Shown: one piece after another, positions 54,124 to 62,445 of the stretch | How the letters are laid out: each line of letters opens with the position of its first letter | Numbering within the stretch: the first letter of the stretch is position 1 | NCBI GenBank assembly: GCA_039803925.1 | Contig: JBDRZL010000002.1 | Coordinates: forward strand, 1 to 64,000 | Length of the DNA: 64,000 nucleotides | Direction of reading: 5' to 3' | Source of the DNA: a candidate division WOR-3 bacterium | GTDB taxonomy: Bacteria > Hydrothermota > Hydrothermia > Hydrothermales > JAJRUZ01 | Program-made: the position numbers and the translations under genes | The notes under the pieces: model-generated | What the model saw: the letters and a program-made list of their open reading frames with translations, nothing else | What the model was told of the DNA's origin: nothing | Database searches by the model: none

Positions 54124-55691
54124 TTAATATAAAAAGGGCTTTTGATAAAAGAGAAAGTATAATTAAGGAAATAAATTTTGAAGAATTAAGGGAAAAAGCA
54201 AGAAATATAAAAGAAAACTCTATAAAGAATTATAAAGAACTTATAAAAATTTTCATAAAAAAAATGGAAGAAAAAGGAGTAAAGGTTTTTTTAGCCAGAA
54301 CACCTGAAGAGGTAAAACACATATTGAAAGGAATTCTTGAAAAAGAAAAATCAAGAAAAATAGTTGCTTCAAAATCTATGACTCAAGAAGAAATTGGGTT
54401 AAAAAAATTTTTAAGAAAAAATGGTTATGAATTTAACGAAACTGATTTGGGTGAATGGATATGTGACCTTGAAGGTTCACTACCAAAACATATTGTAGCT
54501 CCTGCGATACATTTTTCAAGATTTGATGTTAAAAATCTTTTTGAAGAGAAATTCAATGTAAAACTGAGTGATAATGTTGAAGAACTTACAAATTTTGCAA
54601 GAATAAGATTAAAAAAAATTTTTGAAGAGGCTGATACAGGTATTTTAGGAGCAAACTTTGTTTTCGCTAAGGAAGGAATTATTGGATGTTTTGAAAATGA
54701 AGGTAACCTGGGAAAAACCTTCTATTTTCCAAAAACCTGTATAACGATATTCGGTATTGAAAAATTTGTTGAATCAATCAAAGACTTTCCAGTTTTTTTA
54801 AGAATTTTACCAAGGAGTGCAACGGGTCAGAGAATAACATCTTATGTGCATTTACTTTCAGAAAAAAAGGAGGGGAACTGGTATATAGTAATTCTTGAAG
54901 GTAAAAGGGGAGAAATTGCAAAGAACGAGGAATTTAGAGAGCTACTTTACTGTATAAGATGCGGAGCCTGTTCAAATATATGTCCTGTGTATGGAGTAGA
55001 AGAAGCTGAAAATTACAAAGGACCTTACAATGGACCAATAGGGATCTTATGGAATGCTCTTTTATATAACTTTTACTCAAATGCTTTCTATTCAACTCTA
55101 TGTGGATTTTGTGATACTGTATGCCCTGTTAAGATAAATATCTCCGGTAAAATTAAAAGAATAAGAAAAGAAAAATATCTTCCTCTTAAAATTAAACTAT
55201 TTTTAAAAATTTATTCAATTTTGAATAATTACCCATTTTTACTACGGTTCCTTTCAGAAAAAATTCCAGTTTCAATTGTAAGTCAAATTTTAAAAAATAA
55301 AGAAAAAAAACATTATCCCTATTTTGAAGATTTTAAAGAGGAAGAAGAAAAAACAAAATATGAAAATAACTTTGAAAAAAACTGGAAAGAGGTAAAAGGG
55401 GAATTTGGGGAAAGGGGAAAAGAATTCAAAGTAGAGTATGCTATTTCTGAAACAGGAACCTGCATTTTAAATTCAAAGGATTTTAAAGATTTCTTTAATG
55501 AAGAGGAAGTATTTTTCAGAATAAAAAGGGAGAAAATATTAGATTATTTTGAGAATTTTTTTGATGAAAAATTTATCTTTAATGGGAATTTACTTTTTGT
55601 CAGCGGTCCATCAAGAACTGCTGATATAGAAAAAAAATTAATACTTGGTGTTCATGGACCTTGGAGAACCTTTATTAAGATAGAAGATTAA
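54102..55691 (+). CDS. LutB-type Fe-S protein fused to a short LutC (LUD) module
   Basis: 529 aa. Residues 1-270 are the LUD/DUF162 domain of LutB (VASKSMTQEEIGL, GILGANFVFAKEGI, RILPRSATGQ). Residues 284-294 hold CIRCGACSNICP and 334-342 CGFCDTVCP, the ferredoxin-like clusters. After a helical linker, residues 445-529 match the end of LutC: EYAISETGTCIL, SGPSRTADIEKKLILGVHGP. The LutC N-terminal part is missing. The pair of genes would thus supply all three Lut functions, if the short LutC works. It shares no promoter with the convergent DUF1571 gene. Confidence 0.85.
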   Translation: MEENRVLINIKRAFDKRESIIKEINFEELREKARNIKENSIKNYKELIKIFIKKMEEKGVKVFLARTPEEVKHILKGILEKEKSRKIVASKSMTQEEIGLKKFLRKNGYEFNETDLGEWICDLEGSLPKHIVAPAIHFSRFDVKNLFEEKFNVKLSDNVEELTNFARIRLKKIFEEADTGILGANFVFAKEGIIGCFENEGNLGKTFYFPKTCITIFGIEKFVESIKDFPVFLRILPRSATGQRITSYVHLLSEKKEGNWYIVILEGKRGEIAKNEEFRELLYCIRCGACSNICPVYGVEEAENYKGPYNGPIGILWNALLYNFYSNAFYSTLCGFCDTVCPVKINISGKIKRIRKEKYLPLKIKLFLKIYSILNNYPFLLRFLSEKIPVSIVSQILKNKEKKHYPYFEDFKEEEEKTKYENNFEKNWKEVKGEFGERGKEFKVEYAISETGTCILNSKDFKDFFNEEEVFFRIKREKILDYFENFFDEKFIFNGNLLFVSGPSRTADIEKKLILGVHGPWRTFIKIED

Positions 55692-55695
55692 ATTT

Positions 55696-56337
55696 TTAAA
55701 GCTGCCAGATTTCCTCTTCAATTTCTACATTTAATTTAAACATATAAAATTGTGAATCAAGAACCTTTTCTCCTTTTTCAAAACCCTCTACTCTATAAGG
55801 CACATAATCTTCAGTAAACCAAAATATTTCTTCATTAAAACCATAGTATTTTTCAGGATTTAAAATTTTGACCTTTATTTTTTTACCCTTAAAACCTTTT
55901 TCTTCAAAATCACCTATATATTCCATTTCATATCCCTCATCCATGTATTTTAAAAATCTAAGGTAGACACCACTTATTCCAGCATCATAAGTTTTAAACC
56001 CCCTTATAGATACAACTCTTCCATCATCAGGTTTTAAAGTTAATACAACACCTCTAAGTAAACCACCCTTTCTACCCCTAACTATATTTTTTTCAGGATT
56101 ATACATTGCTTCGGAATCTTTATTTTTTCCTTTTAGAACTTTTAATCTTGTCCATAAGGGTTTTTTAAAGTAAACAAAATAAGAAGCCTCTTCAATTTTA
56201 TCAATTTTTTTCTGAAAGGTGTTATATTCACATATACAGGTTTTTATAGATTCCCATTTTTCCTTTACCTTATTTTTAAACTCATCAATATTAATCTGGG
56301 TTTGAGATAAAATAAAAAACAATGTTGTAATAAACAT
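55696..56337 (-). CDS. DUF1571/LolA-like periplasmic protein
   Basis: 213 aa. Short signal-like N-terminus (MFITTLFFILSQ). The ITQYN-style opening CICEYNTFQKKID, FKKPLWTRLKVLKG, SEAMYNPEKNIVRGRKGG and the strand pattern to the end fit DUF1571, an outer-membrane lipoprotein-sorting-like fold. Function unknown. A T-arm-like element precedes it. Divergent from fumarase beta. Confidence 0.65.
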   Translation of the reverse strand: MFITTLFFILSQTQINIDEFKNKVKEKWESIKTCICEYNTFQKKIDKIEEASYFVYFKKPLWTRLKVLKGKNKDSEAMYNPEKNIVRGRKGGLLRGVVLTLKPDDGRVVSIRGFKTYDAGISGVYLRFLKYMDEGYEMEYIGDFEEKGFKGKKIKVKILNPEKYYGFNEEIFWFTEDYVPYRVEGFEKGEKVLDSQFYMFKLNVEIEEEIWQL

Positions 56338-56361
56338 AATTTTTTATTATAATTTTATTTT

Positions 56362-56372
56362 GGAGTTGAACC
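56362..56372 (-). promoter_or_regulatory. T-arm-like 5' element (site 8) upstream of the DUF1571 gene
   Basis: Minus strand GGTTCAACTCC, 24 nt before the ATG at 56337. Loop TTCAACT fits the T-loop consensus. One base separates it from site 9 on the other strand. Confidence 0.6.
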
Positions 56373-56373
56373 T

Positions 56374-56385
56374 GGTTCTATCCCC
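56374..56385 (+). promoter_or_regulatory. T-arm-like 5' element (site 9) upstream of fumarase beta
   Basis: GGTTCTATCCCC, 35 nt before the ATG at 56421. Same sequence as site 7 from GGTTC onward. Confidence 0.6.
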
Positions 56386-56420
56386 ATTATTATAAAAAAA
56401 GCAAGATTAAAAAACAAATA

Positions 56421-56975
56421 ATGAAAGATATAAAAATTAAGACACCAGTTGATGAAGAAACAATTTTATCAATAAAAGCAGGGGATCCAGTTTATATTTC
56501 AGGAATTATTTATACAGCAAGAGATGCTGCTCATAAAAGGATGCTTGAAGATTATAAAGGTGGTAAAGGTCTTCCCATTGATTTAAAGGGTCAAATAATA
56601 TACTATGTTGGTCCAACTCCAAGTAAACCCGGACAGGTGATAGGTTCAGCAGGTCCAACTACTTCAATAAGAATGGATCCCTATACTCCTTTTATACTTG
56701 AAATGGGTGTAAAAGCAACAATTGGAAAAGGAGAAAGGACTCCTCAAGTTATTGAGTCTCTTAAGAAGTTTAAAGCAATTTATCTTGTTGCAGTGGGAGG
56801 GGCAGGTGCTTTAATTTCAAGAACAATAAAAAGGGTTAGAGTTATTGCTTATGAAGATCTTGGCCCTGAGGCAATAAGAGAGCTGGAAGTTGAAGATTTT
56901 CCAACAATTTGTGCAATTGATGCTTACGGAAACAATCTCTTTGAACAAGGGGTTGAAAAATTCCGTAGAGAATAA
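56421..56975 (+). CDS. Fumarate hydratase class I, beta subunit (C-terminal domain)
   Basis: 184 aa. Matches the beta subunit of two-part class I fumarase/tartrate dehydratase: SGIIYTARDAAHKRM, IYYVGPTPSKPGQVIGSAGPTTS, GKGERTP and VGGAGALISRTIK. The iron-sulfur alpha subunit, usually the gene just before it, is absent here and must lie elsewhere. Fumarase interconverts fumarate and malate. No ribosome site precedes the ATG, but a T-arm-like element does. Confidence 0.9.
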   Translation: MKDIKIKTPVDEETILSIKAGDPVYISGIIYTARDAAHKRMLEDYKGGKGLPIDLKGQIIYYVGPTPSKPGQVIGSAGPTTSIRMDPYTPFILEMGVKATIGKGERTPQVIESLKKFKAIYLVAVGGAGALISRTIKRVRVIAYEDLGPEAIRELEVEDFPTICAIDAYGNNLFEQGVEKFRRE

Positions 56976-57666
56976 AATATTTGTAGGTACATCGGGCTGG
57001 GCTTATTCATGGAATGAAGGGGGTAACTTTGAATGGTTTGTTAAGGAAAGCAATTTAAATGCTATTGAATTAAATGCTTCCTTTTACAGATTTCCACTTT
57101 CTTCTCATATAAATTCCTGGGCAAAGAAAACTTTTAATTTAAGATGGAGTGTTAAGGTGAATCAATTTATAACGCATGTTTTTAAATTTTCTGAAAAAGC
57201 TTTTTTTACATGGGAAAAATTTAAAAATCTCTTTAGACCCCTTGAAAATTTCATAGATTTTTATCTATTTCAAACACCACCTAATTTTTCTGATAAAAAT
57301 AGAGAAAAATTGGAAAAATTTATAAAATTTACAAATTTAAAGGAAAAGTTTGCCTTTGAGCCAAGAGAAAAATCCTGGTTTAAAAAGGAAAATTATAAAT
57401 GGGCAAAAAATCTAAATATTACTTGGGTTTCAATGGATGCACCTATATTTCCAAGAGATATTATAAATCTTAACGGAATAGTCTATTTAAGAATGCACGG
57501 AAGAACTGACTGGTATTCTCATTATTATGAAGATGAAGAATTAAAAGAAATTGCTGAAAGAATTATAAAAACAAAGCCAGAAAAAATTTATGTATTTTTT
57601 AACAATAACCATTCAATGCTTGAAAATGCAAGAAAAATGAAAAAAATACTTGAAAGTTCTGTTTAA
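56953..57666 (+). CDS. DUF72 domain protein
   Basis: About 237 aa. KIFVGTSGWAYSWN is the family's first strand, followed by AIELNASFYRFP, RWSVKVNQFITH, a TIM-barrel pattern, FAFEPREKSW and YLRMHGR. DUF72 proteins have unknown function. The start is unclear: no ATG with a ribosome site exists. I chose the TTG at 56953, which overlaps the fumarase end by 23 nt; the frame stays open to about 56890. Confidence 0.82.
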   Translation: MKNSVENKIFVGTSGWAYSWNEGGNFEWFVKESNLNAIELNASFYRFPLSSHINSWAKKTFNLRWSVKVNQFITHVFKFSEKAFFTWEKFKNLFRPLENFIDFYLFQTPPNFSDKNREKLEKFIKFTNLKEKFAFEPREKSWFKKENYKWAKNLNITWVSMDAPIFPRDIINLNGIVYLRMHGRTDWYSHYYEDEELKEIAERIIKTKPEKIYVFFNNNHSMLENARKMKKILESSV

Positions 57667-57684
57667 AAAATATTTTTAAAATTA

Positions 57685-58185
57685 CTATTCTACTCTTGGA
57701 AGTTCATCAAGGCTTTTTAAACCAAACATTTTCAAAAATTTCTCTGTAGTTCCATAAAGTAAAGGAGCTCCTTTTATTTTTTTTCTTCCCACAACCTTTA
57801 TAAGTCCTTTTTCAAGCAAACTTCTAAGTGTGAAATCTGCAGATGTTCCTTTTAAAATTTCTATCTCTGCTTTTGTAATAGGCTGTTTATAAGCTATTAT
57901 TGCGAGAGTTTCAAGCATTGCTTTTGAAATTCTAAAAGAATTCTCCCCTCTTAATTTCTTTACATAATCAGCATAATCTTCTTTCGTATACATTACATAA
58001 CCACCGGCAACTTCAAATATTCCAAAAGCTCTTTCTTTATATTCTTCCTTTATTTTTTCTATTTCCTCCTTTACCCTTTCCTCCCCAAATCCTGTAATCT
58101 TTGAAATCTTTTTTAAGGTAATAGGCTTTGATGAGGCAAAAAGCAATGCCTCAATAATTCTTTTTAAAGACCTTTCATTTTCCAT
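57685..58185 (-). CDS. scpB: Segregation and condensation protein B
   Basis: 166 aa. Two winged helices: IEALLFASSKPITLKKISKITG and ISKAMLETLAIIAYKQPITKAEIEILKG, then SLLEKGLIKVVGRKK and the YGTTEKFLKMFGL tail. With ScpA it forms the kleisin complex of bacterial SMC. scpA is not adjacent. Start overlaps murJ by 22 nt. Confidence 0.94.
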   Translation of the reverse strand: MENERSLKRIIEALLFASSKPITLKKISKITGFGEERVKEEIEKIKEEYKERAFGIFEVAGGYVMYTKEDYADYVKKLRGENSFRISKAMLETLAIIAYKQPITKAEIEILKGTSADFTLRSLLEKGLIKVVGRKKIKGAPLLYGTTEKFLKMFGLKSLDELPRVE

Positions 58186-59651
58186 TTTTCTTTAAAAAAT
58201 AAAAAGAATATTAAAGATAAAAAAGAATCAAGGAAAAATTCAAGAAAATTGTTTTGAAAAAATCTCATAAATATTATAAGGGAAAAAATTAAAGAAAAAG
58301 ATATGAAAAAAAGATATTCCTTTACATCAATAAATTCAGGTGTATAAAAGCATATTGATATTAAAGCAAAAAAAGAAGAAATTGAAGAGGCAAGTGCAAG
58401 TCCTACATAACCCATAAATTTAAAAAGTAAAGGAGCAAAAACTAAAAAGGATGTTAGCATATTAAAATGGGAAATATTTGCCTCAAGAATTTTTTTCTGA
58501 GAATAAAAATAATTTAAATGAACATTAAAAAGAGAAGAAGGAAGAATACCAACTGAAAACATTATAAAAGCAAGAGCAGTTTTATAGGTATCAAGATTTG
58601 TAAATTTACCCCTTTCAAAAAATAATTTCACAATAAAATCAGAATGAATTATTAAAATCAAAGATAAGGGAAATAAAACAATAAGGGAAAACTGATATAT
58701 TTTTTTAAGATAATCAAGTTTTCTTTCACTCTCACTCATATAGGGAAGGGAAACTGTTGCAAGACCTATACCCAGTATTGCGATGGGAAAATGTCTCAAT
58801 CTAAAAGAATATGATAGATAGGAGAGCTCTCCTTCAGGTAAATAGGAAGCAAGGAATGTTGTAAAAATTATGATAATTTCATTTGTTAACATTGCAAATA
58901 AAACAGGAATTAAAAGTTTAAAAAAATCTTTGATTTCAGGAATTAAAATATTTTTTGTAAGAAATAATTTTATTTTTCTTATCACAAAAATAAATTGAAA
59001 GAAAGCCTGAAAAAAAGACCCTGCAACAACAGCAAGAGAAAGAGAATATAGAAAATATTTTCCCTTTAAATGTAGATAGAAATATGTAAAAATTCCAATA
59101 ACAAGAAAAGTAAGATTAAAGAAAAAAGGTGCAAAGGAAACAGGGAAAAATTTTTTTTCTGAATTTAAAATAGAGCCAAAATAACCTGCTAAAATGATGA
59201 AAAAAACAAAGGGAAACATAAGTTCTAAGGTATTTTTTGCATAAATAAATTTGAATTCAGTATTTTTAAAACCCGGTGCAAAAATTAAAATTAAAACCGG
59301 TGAAAGTAAAATCCCAAGAATTGTAAAAAATAAAGAAACCGAAAAAAAAATTGTAAAGGTTGAACCAATAAATCTTTCATATTTTTCAGCATCTTTTTTA
59401 TTTTCCACAAATAAAGGAACAAGAGAAACCTGCATCATCTGTTCTCCTATAAAAACTCTCAAAAAGTTCATTATTCTGAAAGAAGCATAAAAAACATCTG
59501 AAAGATGTGTGGCACCCAGAGAATAAGCAAGGAACATTTCCCTTAAAAAACCAAATGTCCTTGAAAATAAAGTACCTGTTCCAAAAATTAAAAGGTTTTT
59601 TAAAGTTTTTGAGCCTACTTTTTGACCTCTACTATATCCTCTGGAATCCAT
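58164..59651 (-). CDS. murJ: Lipid II flippase MurJ
   Basis: 495 aa with about 14 hydrophobic segments. N-terminal TLFSRTFGFLREMFLAYSLG and ATHLSDVFYASFRI are the MVF/MurJ signature; Arg residues in the central cavity region are retained. It moves lipid II across the inner membrane for peptidoglycan synthesis. The chosen ATG overlaps the upstream GWxTD gene by 37 nt; a slightly later start is possible. Confidence 0.92.
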   Translation of the reverse strand: MDSRGYSRGQKVGSKTLKNLLIFGTGTLFSRTFGFLREMFLAYSLGATHLSDVFYASFRIMNFLRVFIGEQMMQVSLVPLFVENKKDAEKYERFIGSTFTIFFSVSLFFTILGILLSPVLILIFAPGFKNTEFKFIYAKNTLELMFPFVFFIILAGYFGSILNSEKKFFPVSFAPFFFNLTFLVIGIFTYFYLHLKGKYFLYSLSLAVVAGSFFQAFFQFIFVIRKIKLFLTKNILIPEIKDFFKLLIPVLFAMLTNEIIIIFTTFLASYLPEGELSYLSYSFRLRHFPIAILGIGLATVSLPYMSESERKLDYLKKIYQFSLIVLFPLSLILIIHSDFIVKLFFERGKFTNLDTYKTALAFIMFSVGILPSSLFNVHLNYFYSQKKILEANISHFNMLTSFLVFAPLLFKFMGYVGLALASSISSFFALISICFYTPEFIDVKEYLFFISFSLIFSLIIFMRFFQNNFLEFFLDSFLSLIFFLFFKEKWKMKGL

Positions 59652-60877
59652 TTTTTCCAGTCTGCCCTTGATGGTTCTTCAGGAATTGAAGAATAAACCA
59701 AAAGATAATTACCATCAAGATTTATATCTACAAAGATAAATTGAATTTTTCTTTCACCGGTATAAATCCATGATTCCCAAGCCCTTTCGCTTTCAGGATA
59801 ATAAGAGTTATTAACATAAGAAGGTTTACCATATTTTATAAGTATTCTACCCCGATCTGTATTTCTACCTCTAAGTTTTAAACCCATAGAAAAATTTTGA
59901 TCAGCAAAATTTATCCTATCAACAAGTTCTGTAATAAACTCATTTGCTTCTGTTTTAGAATCAGGGTCAAACTTTTTCCAGAATTTTTGGACAAAGAGTT
60001 TTTTCCCATTAAAATCTGTTATTCTTTTAAACTCTTCCATTTCTTCATTTGAAGCAAAATAATCTATAAAAAACAGGTAATTTTCATAAAACTTTCTCAC
60101 ATTTTCTTCCTGAACTTTTTTCTGAGAGATATATCTGAATTTTTCTTCCTTAGAAAATAATATATTTCCATTTTTAATAACACTTATCACTAAATTAAAA
60201 TCACCTGTTCCCAGTTTATATAAGGGTATCCTTGCACTGGTTTCACCCCTTTGAACAAAAGGAGCCTTTTCTTCTTGTTCATAAATTTTTTCTCCTCCTT
60301 TAAAGATTTCATATCTTAATATCTCATCACCCTCAAAACCATAAAGTTCATAAAAATAATGTAAGGAGGTATCAGGAAAAACAAATAAAAAAGGTAATCT
60401 TATTTCAAATCCAAAATTTTCTCTTTTAAAGAAATAATCCTCCTTATTACCTATTTGAGGGGTTATAAATATGTCAGAAATAAAAGGAAAATTAATTTTT
60501 AAATTTTTTCTAAAATTCACCTCTCCAATTTTTGTTTTTGTTGAAAATTTAACCTTTATCTCGTAATTACCTTCTTCAAGGTTTAAAGCAAAAACATCAT
60601 AAATTTTTGTTTCTTCAGCTACTCTTCCTATTTTAAAAGTCTTTGTCCATCTTTCACTTCCACCTTTTCCGCTTAAAACTTCAAACCAAATAACTTCAAT
60701 ATCAAATTTACCTTCTTCAAAACCCTTCTTTTTTTCAAGGGAAATCTGATTAACATTAAGAGAATAATAAAGTTCAATTGTAAAAAACTTTCCTTTAAAA
60801 ACTGCGAATGGAAAAAGATAAAATTCAAAATTACCCTGTGATAAAAAGACCTCCGAAATTAAAAGAAAAACAAACAT
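59615..60877 (-). CDS. GWxTD domain-containing secreted protein
   Basis: 420 aa. Signal peptide MFVFLLISEVFLSQG. The C-terminal about 150 residues match the GWxTD domain: FVQKFWKKFDPDS, DRINFADQNFS, RGRNTDRGRILIKYGKP, and ending with RAWESWIYTGERKIQFIFVD. The N-terminal part is beta-rich. This domain is typical of Acidobacteria and FCB-like phyla; function unknown. It follows its paralogue by one base. Confidence 0.85.
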   Translation of the reverse strand: MFVFLLISEVFLSQGNFEFYLFPFAVFKGKFFTIELYYSLNVNQISLEKKKGFEEGKFDIEVIWFEVLSGKGGSERWTKTFKIGRVAEETKIYDVFALNLEEGNYEIKVKFSTKTKIGEVNFRKNLKINFPFISDIFITPQIGNKEDYFFKRENFGFEIRLPFLFVFPDTSLHYFYELYGFEGDEILRYEIFKGGEKIYEQEEKAPFVQRGETSARIPLYKLGTGDFNLVISVIKNGNILFSKEEKFRYISQKKVQEENVRKFYENYLFFIDYFASNEEMEEFKRITDFNGKKLFVQKFWKKFDPDSKTEANEFITELVDRINFADQNFSMGLKLRGRNTDRGRILIKYGKPSYVNNSYYPESERAWESWIYTGERKIQFIFVDINLDGNYLLVYSSIPEEPSRADWKKWIPEDIVEVKK

Positions 60878-60878
60878 A

Positions 60879-62039
60879 TCAGTACTGAGGGTATAATTCT
60901 CTCATATCATTAATAAGCTCGTAATCACCAAAACCTGTTTTATCAACAAAAATGAACCTTAATCTGAGGCTATTGTAATACCAGATCTGATAGGGATAAG
61001 AGCTAAATTCAAGGGGATGATCTTCTATAAAATCAGGAGGGCCAAATCTTATATAAATCCTTCCTCTATCAGTTTTATACCCTTTAATTGGACCTGAAAA
61101 ATTCTTCATTACATATTGAAATCTTTCAAGAAATTTAATTTCCAGTTCATTGTGGAGTGTTACTGGATCAGGATCTCTTTTATCCCAGAAATTTCTCCAT
61201 GCTTTTTTTCTTTCCTCAGGTTTAACATCCAATAGTTCTTCAATATCACTCCTCTGAAATATTATGTTTAAAGCATCTACAATATCATTCCATTCATAAA
61301 TTGAAAACAAATCTAAATTTTTTAATAAATACTCATCTTCAAATTCAACCTTTCTTTTTTCTGAATTAAGCTTTACCCTGTATTTCAAAATTTCTTCATT
61401 AAATTCTGATAGGTTAAGGGTTTTAAAGATCCTATTTATTCCCCTTTTAAAATCAAAGGAAAAATTTTTAAAAGTCTCATTTTTTTTATAAAAAATAATC
61501 TCACCCTTTCCTTCCTCTTTTGAATCAAAATTTATCAAAATATTATAAAGAGAATCCGAAAGTGGTGGTTTCTTGTATGATACACTGTCTCCATTTTTTT
61601 TAAAGAAAATTATATCACCAAATTTAACAAAATCCTTATTAATAAAAGTCCTTGAAAAACTCCATCTTTTTTGAGAGTTAAGATCAGTAACTTCAATATT
61701 TATTTTATCTACACTTTTTTGAACAGTAATCCATTTTTCAAAAACAATTTTATTTTCTCTTTCTCTTGTTTCCTCATATTTTTCAAAGGAGAACCTTTTA
61801 AAAAACCTTACAAAATATTCATTCTTATCTTCTGTTGTGCTATATATATCAATCCTAATTCCTCCTGAAAATTCCTTTTCCTCTTTTTTAAAAACAAGAA
61901 TGTAAGGAGAAATTTTAATATTTATTAAAATTGAATCACCTTTTTCGTAAATTTTTTTAATAACATAAAAGTTAATTGTATCAGGAGTTATATAGGAGTA
62001 GATAAAGGCAGAATAAAATATTTTTAAAAAAAATATCAC
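60879..62039 (-). CDS. GWxTD domain-containing secreted protein
   Basis: 386 aa, paralogue of the next gene. GTG start at 62039 overlapping the small membrane-protein gene by 4 nt (GTGA); hydrophobic signal segment FFLKIFYSAFIYSYI. GWxTD region: WRNFWDKRDPDPV, RFQYVMKNFSG, KGYKTDRGRIYIRFGPPD, YQIWYYNSLRLRFIFVD. The pair likely acts together at the cell envelope. Confidence 0.83.
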   Translation of the reverse strand: MIFFLKIFYSAFIYSYITPDTINFYVIKKIYEKGDSILINIKISPYILVFKKEEKEFSGGIRIDIYSTTEDKNEYFVRFFKRFSFEKYEETRERENKIVFEKWITVQKSVDKINIEVTDLNSQKRWSFSRTFINKDFVKFGDIIFFKKNGDSVSYKKPPLSDSLYNILINFDSKEEGKGEIIFYKKNETFKNFSFDFKRGINRIFKTLNLSEFNEEILKYRVKLNSEKRKVEFEDEYLLKNLDLFSIYEWNDIVDALNIIFQRSDIEELLDVKPEERKKAWRNFWDKRDPDPVTLHNELEIKFLERFQYVMKNFSGPIKGYKTDRGRIYIRFGPPDFIEDHPLEFSSYPYQIWYYNSLRLRFIFVDKTGFGDYELINDMRELYPQY

Positions 62040-62392
62040 CAGTTAAATCCTCCCAATTCTGAAAGCATTGAGGCAAAAAATGCAGAAGCTACTATTGCTA
62101 CAAGGAAAATAATAATACCTAAAATTATTCCCACAATTATTAAAATTCCAATTAACTGGAAAAGAAATCTAATTTTTGAATGATATTGAATTAAATCAGC
62201 TTCACTTTTTGATATAGAAGCTTTTTCTGCTGAAGAAGCTGCCTGAAGTGCAGTTATTCCAATCCATATAGGAATCCATGCAATAAGTATCCCTATTATG
62301 GTGATTGCCTCTAAAATACCTGCTATTATGTTAACTATACCAAAAAATTTAATCCAGCCTGTCCCCTTTGAAGCACTTTCATATATATCCAT
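62036..62392 (-). CDS. Small membrane protein, DUF5362-like
   Basis: 118 aa, with hydrophobic segments at about 15-55 and 78-110, joined by a loop rich in Ala/Ser/Lys (AASSAEKASISKSEA). Fits the DUF5362 pattern, but the match is by general appearance. A GGAGGTGA ribosome site precedes the ATG. It heads the operon with the GWxTD pair, murJ and scpB, and has a T-arm-like element. Confidence 0.6.
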   Translation of the reverse strand: MDIYESASKGTGWIKFFGIVNIIAGILEAITIIGILIAWIPIWIGITALQAASSAEKASISKSEADLIQYHSKIRFLFQLIGILIIVGIILGIIIFLVAIVASAFFASMLSELGGFNW

Positions 62393-62413
62393 TTTATCAC
62401 CTCCAAATTAAAA

Positions 62414-62424
62414 GGAATTGAACC
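62414..62424 (-). promoter_or_regulatory. T-arm-like 5' element (site 10)
   Basis: Minus strand GGTTCAATTCC, 21 nt before the ATG at 62392. A TAAAAT (62439-62434) ends 9 nt before it, the same spacing as sites 1, 3 and 4; its -35 box (TTACAC, 62462-62457) is weak. Confidence 0.6.
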
Positions 62425-62445
62425 ATCATAAATATTTTAAAATAA

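Larger units (their letters stand above)
56348..56394. promoter_or_regulatory. Divergent promoter region with back-to-back T-arm-like elements
   Basis: A plus-strand TATAAT at 56348-56353 and a minus-strand TATAAT at 56394-56389 flank sites 8 and 9. Distances from the -10 box to GGTTC are 20 nt (plus) and 16 nt (minus), longer than at other sites. No strong -35 boxes were seen. Confidence 0.4.
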
